Positions 49,281 to 59,374 of a stretch of DNA of 64,000 nt are shown piece by piece. Location: the NCBI GenBank assembly GCA_012034765.1, contig JAAUOU010000007.1, positions 1-64,000 of the forward strand, given 5' to 3'. The notes beneath the pieces are model-generated. The model did not search any database. It saw only the letters and a list, made by a program, of their open reading frames with translations, and had not been told where the DNA came from. How positions within the stretch are numbered: the first letter of the stretch is position 1; each line of letters starts with the position of its first letter. The position numbers were made by a program, and so were the translations under genes. This DNA is from Pleurocapsaceae cyanobacterium CSU_1_1 (GTDB lineage: Bacteria > Cyanobacteriota > Cyanobacteriia > Cyanobacteriales > Xenococcaceae).

Positions 49281-49433
49281 GGGAGCAACAAAATTATCAG
49301 TGGTGACATTAAGGTGAACAAAAAATACTTTTAAGTAAAAATAAAAAACGTTTCCAGCGGATTTTATCTTGTTTATCAAATAGTCAATGCTAAAAACTAA
49401 CAAACATCAGGCGATCGCAGGTAGTTAATTTAA

Positions 49434-49482
49434 AAGCTTAGAGCCTAGAGCCTAAAGCTTAGAGCTTAAAGCTTAAAGCTTT
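49434..49482. repeat. Seven tandem heptamers, consensus RAGCYTA
   Basis: The array reads AAGCTTA, GAGCCTA, GAGCCTA, AAGCTTA, GAGCTTA, AAGCTTA, AAGCTTT without gaps. It lies between the flavin reductase and the small zinc-ribbon gene. Three similar units occur at 56332-56352. Heptanucleotide tandem repeats of this kind are known as STRRs in cyanobacteria. Confidence 0.85.
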
Positions 49483-49587
49483 TTGATTAAAGCAAAGTAC
49501 AATAATACGAGTAACCCATAACTTATTTCTACAGTTAAGTTAGATAAGTTACCCTACATATGTCTTACATAATCTTGAACCAGCTTT

Positions 49588-49827
49588 ATGGATGCTTTTG
49601 CCCTAGTTCCACCAGAATGGACGAAATCCGCAGGTCATGCGCTCAATTTTTGTTGTCCCAATTGTCAAACTAAACCTGCCAAGGCACAAAGTGCTTGGTT
49701 AAATCGTCGCGCTCCTGTAAGCATCGCCAATAAGCGCAAATATCAAGAGTTTTATAAGTGTGAGTGCGGTACTGCTTGGTGGGGTTGGAGTGACGATCGC
49801 CCTCCTTCAGAATTGAGCGATACTTAA
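49588..49827 (+). CDS. Small cyanobacterial zinc-ribbon protein
   Basis: This 79-residue protein has CCPNC near residue 22 and CECG near residue 62, separated by about 35 residues rich in Arg/Lys, with WWGWSDDRPPSE at the C-terminus. The four Cys suggest a zinc ribbon, possibly nucleic-acid or protein binding. I know no function. It lies 67 bases before accC on the same strand. The reading frame, start and codon use look genuine. Confidence 0.7.
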   Translation: MDAFALVPPEWTKSAGHALNFCCPNCQTKPAKAQSAWLNRRAPVSIANKRKYQEFYKCECGTAWWGWSDDRPPSELSDT

Positions 49828-49893
49828 GCTTGGCTTTTTTAGTACCCAAAAAGGCTCTATTCTAAGATATGACTCTAGTTACCTACTCAAAGA

Positions 49894-51240
49894 ATGCAGT
49901 TTGACAAAATTCTGATCGCCAATCGAGGGGAGATTGCTCTACGTATTTTACACACCTGTGCTGAAATGGGTATTGCTACTGTAGCCGTACACTCTACTAT
50001 CGATCGCCAAGCTCTTCACGTTCAGTTGGCAGATGAAAGCGTCTGTATTGGTCCACCTCCATCGGGTAAAAGCTATCTCAACATTCCCAATATTATTGCT
50101 GCTGCTTTAACTCGTAATGCCACGGCGATTCATCCTGGCTATGGCTTTCTGGCAGAAAATGCCCGATTTGCGGAAATTTGCAAAGACCACCAGTTGACTT
50201 TTATTGGTCCTTCAAAAGAGGCAATGTTAGCGATGGGTGATAAATCTACCGCTAAGAAAACTATGCAGCAGGCAAAAGTACCTACTGTCCCTGGTAGTAA
50301 TGGTCTACTACGGGATGAATCGGAAGCTAAAGCGATCGCCGAGCAAATTGGCTACCCCGTAATGATTAAAGCTACCGCAGGCGGTGGTGGTCGAGGAATG
50401 CGCTTGGTGCGCGAAGAAGCAGAACTAGTTAGAATGTTCCAGGCTGCTCAGGGTGAGGCGGAGGCTGCTTTTGGTAACGGGGGGGTTTATCTAGAGAAGT
50501 TTGTCGAAAATCCGCGACACATTGAGTTTCAAATTCTTGCTGACAGTCATGGTAATGTCGTTCACCTGGGAGAGCGAGACTGTTCGATTCAGCGTCGTCA
50601 CCAGAAACTATTAGAAGAAGCACCCAGCGCTGTATTGAGTGCAGAATTACGCCAGAAAATGGGCGATGCTGCGGTTAGAGCAGCTAAATCGATTAATTAT
50701 GTTGGTGCAGGGACAATTGAGTTTTTGCTCGACAAATCAGGAGATTTCTACTTCATGGAAATGAATACCCGTATTCAGGTAGAACACCCCGTAACCGAAA
50801 TGGTCACAGGTATAGACTTGATTGCCGAACAAATTCGCGTAGCTCAAGGAGAAAAACTAAGATTTACTCAAGAGCAAGTGGAACTTCGTGGTCATGCGAT
50901 CGAATGTCGAATTAATGCCGAAGATCCTAAGCATAATTTTCGTCCCCAGCCAGGAAGAATCAGCGCCTACCTACCCCCAGGAGGACCAGGTGTGAGGATG
51001 GATTCTCATGTTTATACTGACTATGAAATTCCCCCATATTATGACTCTTTGATTGGGAAACTAATTGTCTGGGGTGAAAATCGTGATGTGGCAATTAAGC
51101 GGATGCGACGAGCCTTAAGAGAATGTGCGATTACAGGAGTCCCTACCACCATTGAGTTTCATCAACGGATTTTAGAAACTCCTGCCTTTTTAAGCGGGGA
51201 AATTTATACTGATTTTATTGCCAAGCATCTGAGTAATTGA
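49894..51240 (+). CDS. accC: Acetyl-CoA carboxylase, biotin carboxylase subunit
   Basis: This 448-residue ATP-grasp enzyme carboxylates biotin on AccB in the first step of fatty acid synthesis. Motifs are [15 protein letters not shown] at the N-terminus, the ATP loop [46 protein letters not shown] (Mg-binding Glu and catalytic Arg) and RINAEDP. Length and all blocks are normal. accB is not adjacent, as usual in cyanobacteria. It is followed by a convergent yggT gene 18 bases away. Confidence 0.97.
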   Translation: MQFDKILIANRGEIALRILHTCAEMGIATVAVHSTIDRQALHVQLADESVCIGPPPSGKSYLNIPNIIAAALTRNATAIHPGYGFLAENARFAEICKDHQLTFIGPSKEAMLAMGDKSTAKKTMQQAKVPTVPGSNGLLRDESEAKAIAEQIGYPVMIKATAGGGGRGMRLVREEAELVRMFQAAQGEAEAAFGNGGVYLEKFVENPRHIEFQILADSHGNVVHLGERDCSIQRRHQKLLEEAPSAVLSAELRQKMGDAAVRAAKSINYVGAGTIEFLLDKSGDFYFMEMNTRIQVEHPVTEMVTGIDLIAEQIRVAQGEKLRFTQEQVELRGHAIECRINAEDPKHNFRPQPGRISAYLPPGGPGVRMDSHVYTDYEIPPYYDSLIGKLIVWGENRDVAIKRMRRALRECAITGVPTTIEFHQRILETPAFLSGEIYTDFIAKHLSN

Positions 51241-51258
51241 TTCTCTTTGATTCTCTAA

Positions 51259-51546
51259 TTAATGATTGAGCGCCATAGTGATTAATCCTTGCTGACCAAC
51301 TAAAATTTCTCTCAGCAGAGTACACAACCCAACTAAAATAATTGGTGTAATATCAACTCCCCCAATCGGCGCAACTATCTTACGTAGAGGCTTAAGGAAA
51401 GGCTCAGTCGGCAAAACTACCAGACTAAACGGGAACTTGCTCAACTCTGCTTGAGGATACCAAGTAAGGACAATTCTGAAAATAAACAAAATTGTCATTA
51501 ATCCTAATAGCAGGCTAATGCTGAGGGTGGTGATAGTTGAATTCAT
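51259..51546 (-). CDS. YggT-family membrane protein
   Basis: This 95-residue protein has two hydrophobic helices (residues about 8-28 and 60-85) and the YggT motif ILTWYPQAE...PTEPFLKPLRKIVAPIGG. YggT/Ycf19 proteins occur in cyanobacteria and plastids; some affect nucleoid or thylakoid organisation and CcmB/YlmG-type functions. Orientation is toward accC, and psbX is divergent, 240 bases upstream. Confidence 0.9.
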   Translation of the reverse strand: MNSTITTLSISLLLGLMTILFIFRIVLTWYPQAELSKFPFSLVVLPTEPFLKPLRKIVAPIGGVDITPIILVGLCTLLREILVGQQGLITMALNH

Positions 51547-51786
51547 AATCTCAAACTAAATGTTAAATGCCAGAGATAAAGATTACTTAATGTAAATATA
51601 TATTATGTATTGTACTGTTGTTTGAGAACCTCGATGCCTTTAAGGCAAAATAAATCCAATAAAAATAATCGAACAGGGAACATCATAATAAACTTTAGTT
51701 TTGGTTAAAAAACTTTTAGAATTATAAAACAACGTAAACTATTAACTATTAAAGTTAAAACCAAAATATAGTCAGGATAAAAAATT

Positions 51787-51906
51787 ATGACCCCTTCTCT
51801 ATTCAATTTTCTTTTAAGTATCGGTTTAGGTGCAGTAATCGTGGTTATTCCCGCAACCATCGCTTTAATCGTCCTGAGTCAAAGCGATAAAATCGAACGG
51901 GGATAA
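51787..51906 (+). CDS. psbX: Photosystem II protein PsbX
   Basis: This 39-residue ORF reads MTPSLFNFLLSIGLGAVIVV and then IPATIALIVLSQSDKIERG. It has one transmembrane helix with a short charged C-terminus, matching cyanobacterial PsbX (39-40 residues, MTPSL start, SQxDKI end). PsbX is a small subunit near the quinone exchange cavity of photosystem II. It lies 257 bases before ycf66, a pairing also common in other cyanobacteria as far as I know. It is too short for usual ORF length limits. Confidence 0.95.
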   Translation: MTPSLFNFLLSIGLGAVIVVIPATIALIVLSQSDKIERG

Positions 51907-52162
51907 ACTAGCTGGCTAATTCTAGCTACCAAAATATAAGCAATTAAACGGCGGAATCATCTCTACAGTAGAGAAAAGGTAATATTACCAAGGTTTCGCC
52001 GTTATATTTTAAGTTTAAATTTTAGTTATAGAGACTAGTTTTAACTTCTAAATTTAATGCCAAAAGATCTTGGGTAATCAGAGAAGATACACTACTTAAG
52101 ATTAGGTATGGATAGAATAGGTGTTAATTAAAACCAAGAGAATTTAGATTGGGAGAGTATTC

Positions 52163-53302
52163 ATGGTCAATTTAGGGGGCGGCCCAGCTTTTATTTTGGG
52201 TCTGTTTTTAGCAATAGCAGGAGCGGGTTTATTCTTCCTGCGCTCAATTCGCCCAGAGTTGGCAAGGGATTATGATATTTTCTTTGCTGCTGTCGGTTTA
52301 CTCTGTGGCGTTATTTTAATTTTTAATGGCTGGCGGCTCGATCCGATTTTACAGTTTAGTCAATTTTTGCTAGCGGGTACAGCAATTTTCTTTGCTTTTG
52401 AAAGTGTGAGAATGCGTGGTGCAGCAACAGAACAAGCCAGACGCAACACAGCCACTGTAGATCGCGATCGCCCTGTAAGTCGTACCAGGGTTTATACTGA
52501 GGCGGAATTAGATAAAATCGACCCTTATGACAATGTTTATGAAGGAGCCGAACCTAACTACAGCAGCCCTAGATTAAGAGGCTACGACGATCCAGCACCT
52601 CGCTCTAATCGTCGTCCTGCCAGCCGAACTAGAACTGCACCAGCAGCAGATCTGAGGGATGAAGCACCTAGACGTAGATCACCTCGTAGCCGTACTGAAA
52701 ACAGAGATTCAGTAGTTAGAGAACCTCAAGACAATCGCTATGGTTACGAAGAACCTAATAGTCGTTCTGTTCGCCCCCGCCGTCCTGCTGCAACACCTAG
52801 GGATGCTTATGATGAATGGGATGATACCCCAAAATCTGCTTCTCGTCCCCGTCGTCCTGCCCCTGTAGATGGTTACGATGAACGCGATCGCGTCCTAAAG
52901 GATACCGCGCCGCATATAGCGGAGGCTTCGCCTTATCGCAAACCTGTTCGTGAAAGCTATACTCCGCCCACTGAACCTAGACGCAGACCTAACCCTGCTG
53001 ATTTGGGCAGAAGCTATGAGCCAGAGGATGATTACTCTAAGGGTGATTTAGGCAATAGCTACGATGATTCTGACTCAGGCAGAAGTTATGATGATGGAGA
53101 AAAATCTATTCCTGGAGATTATGTTGTCGATTATCAGCCTTTAGAAAATGTAGGGACTGATTATTCAGACGATGATTATGATGACTCCCAAAATGATTAT
53201 GATGATTATGATGGGTCAGAAAATAGTGACTTAGGACAGGATGATTATGACGACTATAATAATTACCCAGAGGATCGTAAACCCATTAACTTCAACAAAT
53301 GA
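52163..53302 (+). CDS. ycf66: Ycf66-family protein
   Basis: This 379-residue protein has an N-terminal domain of about 100 residues with three hydrophobic helices (GGPAFILGLFLAIAGAGLFF, IFFAAVGLLCGVILIF, FLLAGTAIFFAFESVRMRG) typical of Ycf66, found in cyanobacteria and some plastids and of unknown function. The rest, about 280 residues, is low-complexity: first Arg/Pro-rich, then Asp/Tyr-rich ending in YDDSQNDYDDYDGSEN-like runs. A GC-rich insert at about 52905-52940 (TAPHIAEASPYRK) looks like a small repeat within the gene. Confidence 0.9.
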   Translation: MVNLGGGPAFILGLFLAIAGAGLFFLRSIRPELARDYDIFFAAVGLLCGVILIFNGWRLDPILQFSQFLLAGTAIFFAFESVRMRGAATEQARRNTATVDRDRPVSRTRVYTEAELDKIDPYDNVYEGAEPNYSSPRLRGYDDPAPRSNRRPASRTRTAPAADLRDEAPRRRSPRSRTENRDSVVREPQDNRYGYEEPNSRSVRPRRPAATPRDAYDEWDDTPKSASRPRRPAPVDGYDERDRVLKDTAPHIAEASPYRKPVRESYTPPTEPRRRPNPADLGRSYEPEDDYSKGDLGNSYDDSDSGRSYDDGEKSIPGDYVVDYQPLENVGTDYSDDDYDDSQNDYDDYDGSENSDLGQDDYDDYNNYPEDRKPINFNK

Positions 53303-53376
53303 TGACGACTAATTGATGTTAGTTATAAGTTAAGAACTTACGTTGTTTGTCAATCGCTTTTTAGCTCTCAGCTTTT

Positions 53377-53409
53377 GTTCAATGTTAAATGATCATTGCT
53401 CATTGATAA
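53377..53409. repeat. 33-bp inverted repeat, left copy
   Basis: This 33-base segment is the exact reverse complement of 56350-56382. The centre contains the palindrome AATGATCATT. The pair encloses glpK and gcvT. Confidence 0.9.
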
Positions 53410-53578
53410 AGCGATCGCACATAGAGACAGAAGCTAGACGATGAGTAACTAAAATTGCCGTCTTATTCTTAAGTGCTTATGTAACATGTGCGTCAAGATT
53501 GTTAAAAAAACTTAATATAATATTTTTTAGCCAAAGCTTTGCTGTAAACCTACAATAAGCAGAATTTTGGTATTTTTT

Positions 53579-55071
53579 ATGACCGACAGTAAATATATTC
53601 TCGCTCTCGATCTTGGTACTACAGGAAATCGAGCTATTTTATTTGATCGCCAAGGGGATGTTGTTGGTCAGGCGTATCAGGAATTAACGCAATATTATCC
53701 CCAACCAGGGTGGTTAGAACACGATCCAACTGAGATTTGGCAAGATGTTAATAGCTGTATTCAGCAGGTAATTACAGAGAAAAAAGTAAACCCTCAAGAG
53801 ATTGCCGCAATTGGTCTAACGGTACAACGAGAAACCTGCCTACTTTGGGATAAAACTACAGGAGAGCCTCTACATAAGGCAATTGTCTGGCAGGATCGCC
53901 GTACTGCCGATCGCTGCGATCGCCTGAAAGCTGAAGGCAAAGCAGAAATGATTAAGCAAACTACAGGCTTAGTTTTGGATGCTTATTTTTCGGCGACTAA
54001 GTTAGGCTGGCTCATTGATTGGGTTAAGGAGCATCAACCCGATCTCAACTGGGATAACGTAATGGCTGGAACAATTGATACTTGGGCATTGTGGAATTTA
54101 ACAGGCAGAAAGGTTCATGCCACAGACGTGAGTAATGCTAGCCGTACCATGTTAATGAATCTCGATACGCAAGACTGGGATGAGTCTTTACTGGAACTAT
54201 TTCAAATTCCTCGTCAGATTATGCCTGAAATTAAACCTAGTATGGGTCTGTTTGGCAAGAGCGATCGCAATATGTTAAATGCTGAAATTCCTATTACGGC
54301 TGTTTTTGGCGATCAACAGGCTGCTTTATTTGCCCACGGTTGCGATCGCCCTGGAGTAGTTAAGTGTACCTATGGTACAGGATGTTTTTTGGTGGCACAG
54401 ACAGGAACAACCATAACGCGATCGCATCATCGACTTCTTTCCACGGTGGCATGGAGTACTCCAGAACAAACTAACTATGCCCTAGAAGGAGCAATCTTTA
54501 CGACAGGAGCTTCAATCCAGTGGCTACGAGATGGCTTACAAATAATTAGTCATGCTGAAGAAACTGAGGTTTTATGTAATCAGGTAGAAAATACCCACGG
54601 AGTCTACTTTGTCCCTGCTCTTAGTGGTTTAGGTGCGCCTCACTGGGATATGAAAGCGCGAGGGGCTTTTTTTGGCATTACAGGTGGTGTGAAACGAGAG
54701 CATATGGTGCGAGCAGTTATCGAAGCGATCGCCTATCAGGTAAAAGAAGTGGTTGATGCTGTTAATCAAGATAGCGATCGTCCTGTCACCCTACTTAAAA
54801 TTGACGGTGGAGTAGCGCAAAATAACTTTTTGACTCAGTTCCAAGCAGATGTCTTGGGCATCCCCCTAGAGCGCCCTAAAATGCTCGATGCTACCGCCCA
54901 AGGAGCAGCCTTTGGTGCAGGATTAACCATTGGCTTTTGGTCTGACTATCAGAAATTAATTAGCGATCGCAGGTAGAAAAGATCGAGCCAGGTATCGGAC
55001 AAGCTCAGGCACAAAAAAACTTTAACCTGTGGTCGAAAGCGGTTGCTAGGGCGAAAGATTGGATTGAATGA
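53579..55071 (+). CDS. glpK: Glycerol kinase with C-terminal frameshift
   Basis: The enzyme phosphorylates glycerol to glycerol 3-phosphate. From the ATG at 53579 the frame shows LALDLGTTGNRAILFDRQG, AIVWQDRRTADRCDRL, FGDQQAALFAHG and KIDGGVAQNNFLTQFQADVL, then stops at 54976 after SDRR. The stop follows AGG at 54971-54973. One more G would let the other frame continue as VEKIEPGIGQAQ then NLWSKAVARAKDWIE, the normal family C-terminus, to a stop at 55071. The restored protein has 497 residues, the usual length. As given, about 32 residues are lost, which may or may not abolish activity. The missing base may be a sequencing error. Confidence 0.93.
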
Positions 55072-55158
55072 GTTCAGAGTTCAAAGTGATTCAAATTACC
55101 CCAATTCCCTAATTCCCTAAACTATTTCTATGATTTTTCCCAGAATGAAACAGCCCGA

Positions 55159-56274
55159 CTAACGATGGGGAGAGCGATAAAAGGGTTTCTTAACTACGGT
55201 AGCAGGATAGTTTTTACCCCGAATTTCAACTTCTAGAGTCTGCCCTGGTTTACTCAGAGGGGTAGTGACGTAAGCTAGAGCGATCGCTTTACCTACTGTC
55301 GGCGCTAAAGTCCCGCTAGTAACTTCTCCCACGGCTGCACCATCAAAGATAACTGGATAGCCATGACGAGCAATATATCTACCTGACATTTCTAATCCCA
55401 CCAAACGGCGTTTAACCCCTTCTGCTTTTTGCTGTTCTAATAGTTCGCGTCCAATGAAATCACCTTTATCCTTGAGGTGTACCACCCAACCTAAGCCAGC
55501 TTCTAGAGGACTAATCGTCTCATCAATTTCCTGACCATAGAGGCTCATTGCTGCTTCTAGGCGTAAAGTATCTCTAGCACCCAATCCACAGGGGGTAACT
55601 CCTGCCTGCTGTAAAGATTTCCATAGCTGTCTTGCTGCATCTGGATCGAGCATAATTTCAAAGCCATCCTCTCCTGTATAGCCAGTACGCGCAATAAAAG
55701 CCGATGAGCCATTAATAGTTACAATACGATGAGCAAATGCTGTTAGGGAGCTAAGATCTTCAGTAGTCATTTCCTGAAGGATCTGAGCAGCTTTGGGTCC
55801 TTGGAGAGCGATTAGCGCCTGTGACTGAGAAAGATCCTGCATTTCCACGGAACTATCTTGTAGGTGGGCTAAAATCCAAGCTTTGTCTTTATCTGTCGTC
55901 CCCGCATTAACAATTACTAGGGCTTTTTGTTGAGTTCCTGCTGTTCCCTGATAGTAAAAGATAATGTCATCAATAATTCCTCCTTGGGGATTTAGCAACA
56001 CCGTATACATTGCTTGACCAGGCTGAAGACGACTTAAATCAGAAGGAACTAAAGCTTGCCAGACATCAATTAAGCGATCGCCCGCAAAGCTAAATTTGCC
56101 CATGTGAGAAATATCAAACATTCCCGCCCCAGAGCGTACTGCATCGTGTTCTAACTTCAATCCTGAGAACTGTACGGGCATTTCCCAACCCGAAAAAGCT
56201 GTAAATCTTGCCTTTTGTTCCCAAGCCAATTGGTATAGAGGAGTCCGCAGTAGTTGAAGTGATTGATCCGCCAT
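55159..56274 (-). CDS. gcvT: Glycine cleavage system aminomethyltransferase (T protein)
   Basis: This 371-residue enzyme transfers the aminomethyl group from lipoyl-H protein to tetrahydrofolate, releasing ammonia. The blocks MPVQFSGLKLEHDAVR, MFDISHMGKFSFAG, GDGFEIML-like RTGYTGEDGFEIML, LGARDTLRLEAAM and SPLEAGLGWVVHL are those of GcvT. In photosynthetic cells this pathway handles photorespiratory glycine. gcvP and gcvH are not in the window. It is convergent with glpK. Confidence 0.96.
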   Translation of the reverse strand: MADQSLQLLRTPLYQLAWEQKARFTAFSGWEMPVQFSGLKLEHDAVRSGAGMFDISHMGKFSFAGDRLIDVWQALVPSDLSRLQPGQAMYTVLLNPQGGIIDDIIFYYQGTAGTQQKALVIVNAGTTDKDKAWILAHLQDSSVEMQDLSQSQALIALQGPKAAQILQEMTTEDLSSLTAFAHRIVTINGSSAFIARTGYTGEDGFEIMLDPDAARQLWKSLQQAGVTPCGLGARDTLRLEAAMSLYGQEIDETISPLEAGLGWVVHLKDKGDFIGRELLEQQKAEGVKRRLVGLEMSGRYIARHGYPVIFDGAAVGEVTSGTLAPTVGKAIALAYVTTPLSKPGQTLEVEIRGKNYPATVVKKPFYRSPHR

Positions 56275-56349
56275 GTAAATTACTATTACTTAGAGTTTAG
56301 AGTATTATCACAAATAAGAATTGATATTTAATAGCTTAAAGCCTAGAGC

Positions 56350-56382
56350 TTATCAATGAGCAATGATCATTTAACATTGAAC
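56350..56382. repeat. 33-bp inverted repeat, right copy
   Basis: This is the exact reverse complement of 53377-53409. It is immediately preceded by three heptamers (TAGCTTA, AAGCCTA, GAGCTTA at 56332-56352), related to those at 49434. Confidence 0.9.
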
Positions 56383-56694
56383 AATTGATGCGCGTGGAAT
56401 AATCAAAAGAAAAACTTTCTTTAATTACAATCTTCTTGTTTCAAGGAAAGATAATTGCTCACTGCTCACTGCTCATTGTTGAATCCTGGAGAAAAATCGA
56501 ATTAAAGTATGGCGATCGGGTATGATTTAGTAATTACGTAATATTTGTTTCAATAAATTTTTGTTTGTTTACGCTTTGCTGTTAGGTGTGGACTACGACC
56601 CAAGACGCTTTCTGTTGCTGGGCTGAATTTTGAAACAGGAACAACCGTTAATATTTTTGTCCATCTATATTAGATTTATCAGGAGCAAATTAAC

Positions 56695-56811
56695 ATGGCT
56701 ACTCTCAAAATTGTGGTGTACATCACCGTATTTTTCTTTATCGGACTATTTATTTTTGGCTTTCTCTCCAGCGATCCTTCTCGTAATCCTGGCGGTAGCG
56801 ACTCAGAATAG
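56695..56811 (+). CDS. psbI: Photosystem II reaction centre protein PsbI
   Basis: This 38-residue ORF reads [20 protein letters not shown] and then [18 protein letters not shown], matching PsbI (MxTLKI.VY start, FGFLSxDPxRNP end). It has one transmembrane helix and is part of the D1 pre-complex of photosystem II. An AGGAG ribosome-binding site sits at 56681-56685. A clear terminator follows, so it is monocistronic. Confidence 0.96.
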   Translation: MATLKIVVYITVFFFIGLFIFGFLSSDPSRNPGGSDSE

Positions 56812-56835
56812 TAATCAACTAAAGAATATAGAATT

Positions 56836-56860
56836 AAGGGGGCATTCAAGCCCCTTTTTT
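56836..56860 (+). terminator. Rho-independent terminator of psbI
   Basis: AAGGGG (56836-56841) pairs with CCCCTT (56851-56856), followed by a T run. It is 25 bases after psbI, and may also serve the convergent protease gene. Confidence 0.85.
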
Positions 56861-56888
56861 AATTTTTATTAAGCTATTTTTAATTATT

Positions 56889-58184
56889 CTATTTAACTGC
56901 TTGGGGTTCACCCGATTTTTGCGCCTGAATATCTTTAGTTAAAATATCAAGTGCTTTGGCAAACTGAGGATCTTCTTGAGTACCAAGCTTAGAGCGATCG
57001 CCACCATAAAGTTCCTTAAGCTGAGATTCATCCAACTTAAGCACCACATCAGGTGGAATTCCCGCTTTATTAATATCTGTACCATTCGGAGTTAGATATT
57101 TGGCGATTGTAACTGCCAACCCCGAACCATCTCCTAAGCGACGAACCGATTGAACTAAACCTTTGCCAAAAGTTTTTGTGCCTAATAACGTTGCACGTTT
57201 ATTGTCTTTAAGCGCACCTGAGAGAATTTCGCTGGCGCTAGCCGAACCACCATCAACTAAAACTACTAATGGCTTATCAGTTAAGGCTTTGTTGGTTGCG
57301 GATTCGCGATCGCTAATACCCTTACGATCTACAGTCGAAACAATCGTACCTTGATCGATCCACATCCGTGCGATATCGATACTGGCATAAAGTAAGCCAC
57401 CAGGATTAGAACGCAGATCTAATACATAACCGACTACATTTGCCTGTTCCTGCTCTTTAATTACCTTCTGCATATCTCTAGCAGCGTATTCGTTAAAGGT
57501 GGTGAGACGAACATAACCAACTTTACCTAATTCCGTATCCCTAATACTGGCTTTAACAGGATGAATTTCGATTTTTTCGCGGACAATATCATAATCTTGC
57601 ATCTTGCCATTGCGCTCAATTGTCAGGGTAACTTGGCTGCCTTGCTCCCCTCTAATTAACTCCACCGCATCATTAACGTCCATACCTTTAGTGTCAGTAC
57701 CATCAATCTTGATGATTAAATCCTGAGCTAAAATTCCCGCCTCAGCAGCAGGAGTATTTTCAATAGGCGAGATCACCACTAATCGACCTGTTTTTTCGTC
57801 TGCGGAGATTTGAATGCCTACTCCAGTTAATTCTCCTGAAGTGTCAATTTGCATATTTTTAAACTCTTCAGGATTCATAAAGCGGGTGTAAGGATCTTTA
57901 AGCTTGCCCAACATTTCACGAATAGCTTTATAAGAATCTTCCTGATTTTTGTAAGCAGCATTTTTAACATATTCTTGCCTAACTTTTAGCCAGTCAGTCT
58001 GGTTAAAAGTTGGATCGACATACTGATAATTAATGATTTGCCATACTTCATCGATTGTCTCTTTCGGACCACTTTGAATCAAGGCTTGACTCTGAGACAA
58101 ATGAATTCCTGCACCAGTCACTGCTACAGTTGATATAGCTACCGCAGTTGTTCCCAAAATCAATCCTTTTTTTGTCATTACCAT
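56889..58184 (-). CDS. Carboxyl-terminal processing protease (S41 family)
   Basis: This 431-residue protein has an N-terminal signal or anchor (about residues 5-25), a PDZ domain at about 105-195 (GVGIQISADEKTGRLVVISP) and a S41 catalytic domain with the Ser of DGGSASASEILSGAL near residue 320 and the Lys of GTKTFGKGLVQSV about 25 residues later. Cyanobacteria have CtpA, CtpB and CtpC. CtpA trims the C-terminus of the D1 protein. The sequence (ETIDEVWQIINYQYVDPTFN, SGELTGVGIQI) resembles CtpC more than CtpA, so I leave the symbol blank. It is convergent with psbI. Confidence 0.92.
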   Translation of the reverse strand: MVMTKKGLILGTTAVAISTVAVTGAGIHLSQSQALIQSGPKETIDEVWQIINYQYVDPTFNQTDWLKVRQEYVKNAAYKNQEDSYKAIREMLGKLKDPYTRFMNPEEFKNMQIDTSGELTGVGIQISADEKTGRLVVISPIENTPAAEAGILAQDLIIKIDGTDTKGMDVNDAVELIRGEQGSQVTLTIERNGKMQDYDIVREKIEIHPVKASIRDTELGKVGYVRLTTFNEYAARDMQKVIKEQEQANVVGYVLDLRSNPGGLLYASIDIARMWIDQGTIVSTVDRKGISDRESATNKALTDKPLVVLVDGGSASASEILSGALKDNKRATLLGTKTFGKGLVQSVRRLGDGSGLAVTIAKYLTPNGTDINKAGIPPDVVLKLDESQLKELYGGDRSKLGTQEDPQFAKALDILTKDIQAQKSGEPQAVK

Positions 58185-58600
58185 AGGTTTAAAAATACAA
58201 TAAATATAGCCGAGATAGTTTCTCCCACAGCGGAAAAGCTTTACCTAAGCCTTGGCTAAAGATTTAATCTGACCAAGATTTTTATTAATTTAAAGTCTAA
58301 TCTACCACAGGTAACTTAAAACTTTAGGGAATTAAAGGACACACCACAATAACCCCGCAACCATCCTTTGATTTAACTAATTTCGGCGCATTTTCGACAA
58401 AACCACACAACTTTTAGCTGATGAGAACAGTTATTGCATACGCATCTTACCAGACTGTTATCCTCACCGCGTTACACTAACTAGCATGTTTTATATGTAG
58501 CAGTTAATATAATTGCGGATTAAATTAATTAAACCAGTAATATCTTAGCTCAATCATCAGAGATTACCCCAGTGCTGTTTCAAACTATGGTTTCTTGCTT
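58185..58600. other. Divergent promoter region between ctp and ftsQ
   Basis: This 416-base spacer contains no ORF I can support. It has AT-rich stretches near both gene starts. No conserved RNA is recognised. Confidence 0.5.
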
Positions 58601-59374
58601 ATGAGTGTATTTCTGCCACCGCAACAGCTCAAGTCTAAGCTAGCTCTAGCAAAACTCCAGCAGCGTCGCTTGATGCGTCTTTCTTTTTGGCGTGCTTGCT
58701 GCTTAATTTCCTGTACTATGGGTCTTAGTTTAGCAGCGATCTTACCAAATTCGCAAATCAAAGCACAGACTCAAGTCAGAATCAATGGTAAAACAATAGT
58801 TAGTGAAGATGCAATTTACCATGCTTTAAACTTCAGCTATCCACAGTATATTTGGTCAGTCAACGGTATAGAATTAGGTCAAAAAATTGAATCTATTCCT
58901 TCAGTTGAAGCAGCAAAAGTTAACAAGCAAATTATTCCTCCTCTCATTACTATTTCTCTTCAGGAAAAAATTCCCGTAGCTTTAGCTACTTTTCACGGGG
59001 AAGTAGGTTTTTTGAACTCTCAAGGAGAATGGATTGCACCAAAATTTTATAGTAGTACAAAAGCAAATTTTTCTCTACCAAAACTCAAAGTAATTGACTA
59101 TCAAATGGAGTTTCAGCCAACTTGGCAAAAAATATATCAATTAATTTTTCTTTACCCTGAATTAGGGATATCCGAAGTTCACTGGCAACCATCAGGCAGC
59201 ATACTTTTGAATACGAAAATAGGGTCAGTTTTTCTAGGTTCACAATCATCTTACCTAGAACAACAGTTTAAAATTATCTCAAAATTAAAGAATTTGCCAA
59301 AACAGCTTAAAAAGAGCGAAATTGCCTATATTGACTTAAGTAATCCTGGGATAAATTTGATTCAAAAGTACTAA
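58601..59374 (+). CDS. ftsQ: Cell division protein FtsQ/DivIB-type, POTRA domain
   Basis: From the ATG at 58601 this is a 257-residue bitopic protein. It has a basic cytoplasmic part of about 30 residues, a membrane helix at about 31-50 (RACCLISCTMGLSLAAILPN), then a POTRA-like region (VRINGKTIVSEDAIYHAL, PSVEAAKVNKQIIPPLITIS) and the FtsQ C-terminal region. FtsQ links FtsZ-ring assembly to the periplasmic division machinery. Position directly before ftsZ supports the assignment. A TTG two codons upstream is a less likely start. Sequence divergence is high, as usual for FtsQ. Confidence 0.88.
   Translation: MSVFLPPQQLKSKLALAKLQQRRLMRLSFWRACCLISCTMGLSLAAILPNSQIKAQTQVRINGKTIVSEDAIYHALNFSYPQYIWSVNGIELGQKIESIPSVEAAKVNKQIIPPLITISLQEKIPVALATFHGEVGFLNSQGEWIAPKFYSSTKANFSLPKLKVIDYQMEFQPTWQKIYQLIFLYPELGISEVHWQPSGSILLNTKIGSVFLGSQSSYLEQQFKIISKLKNLPKQLKKSEIAYIDLSNPGINLIQKY

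Noticed and set aside
49281-49403. N-terminal extension of the FMN reductase frame
   Set aside because: The extra 41 residues are AT-rich and precede the family start MKNLQILAISGSLR; no homology is visible.
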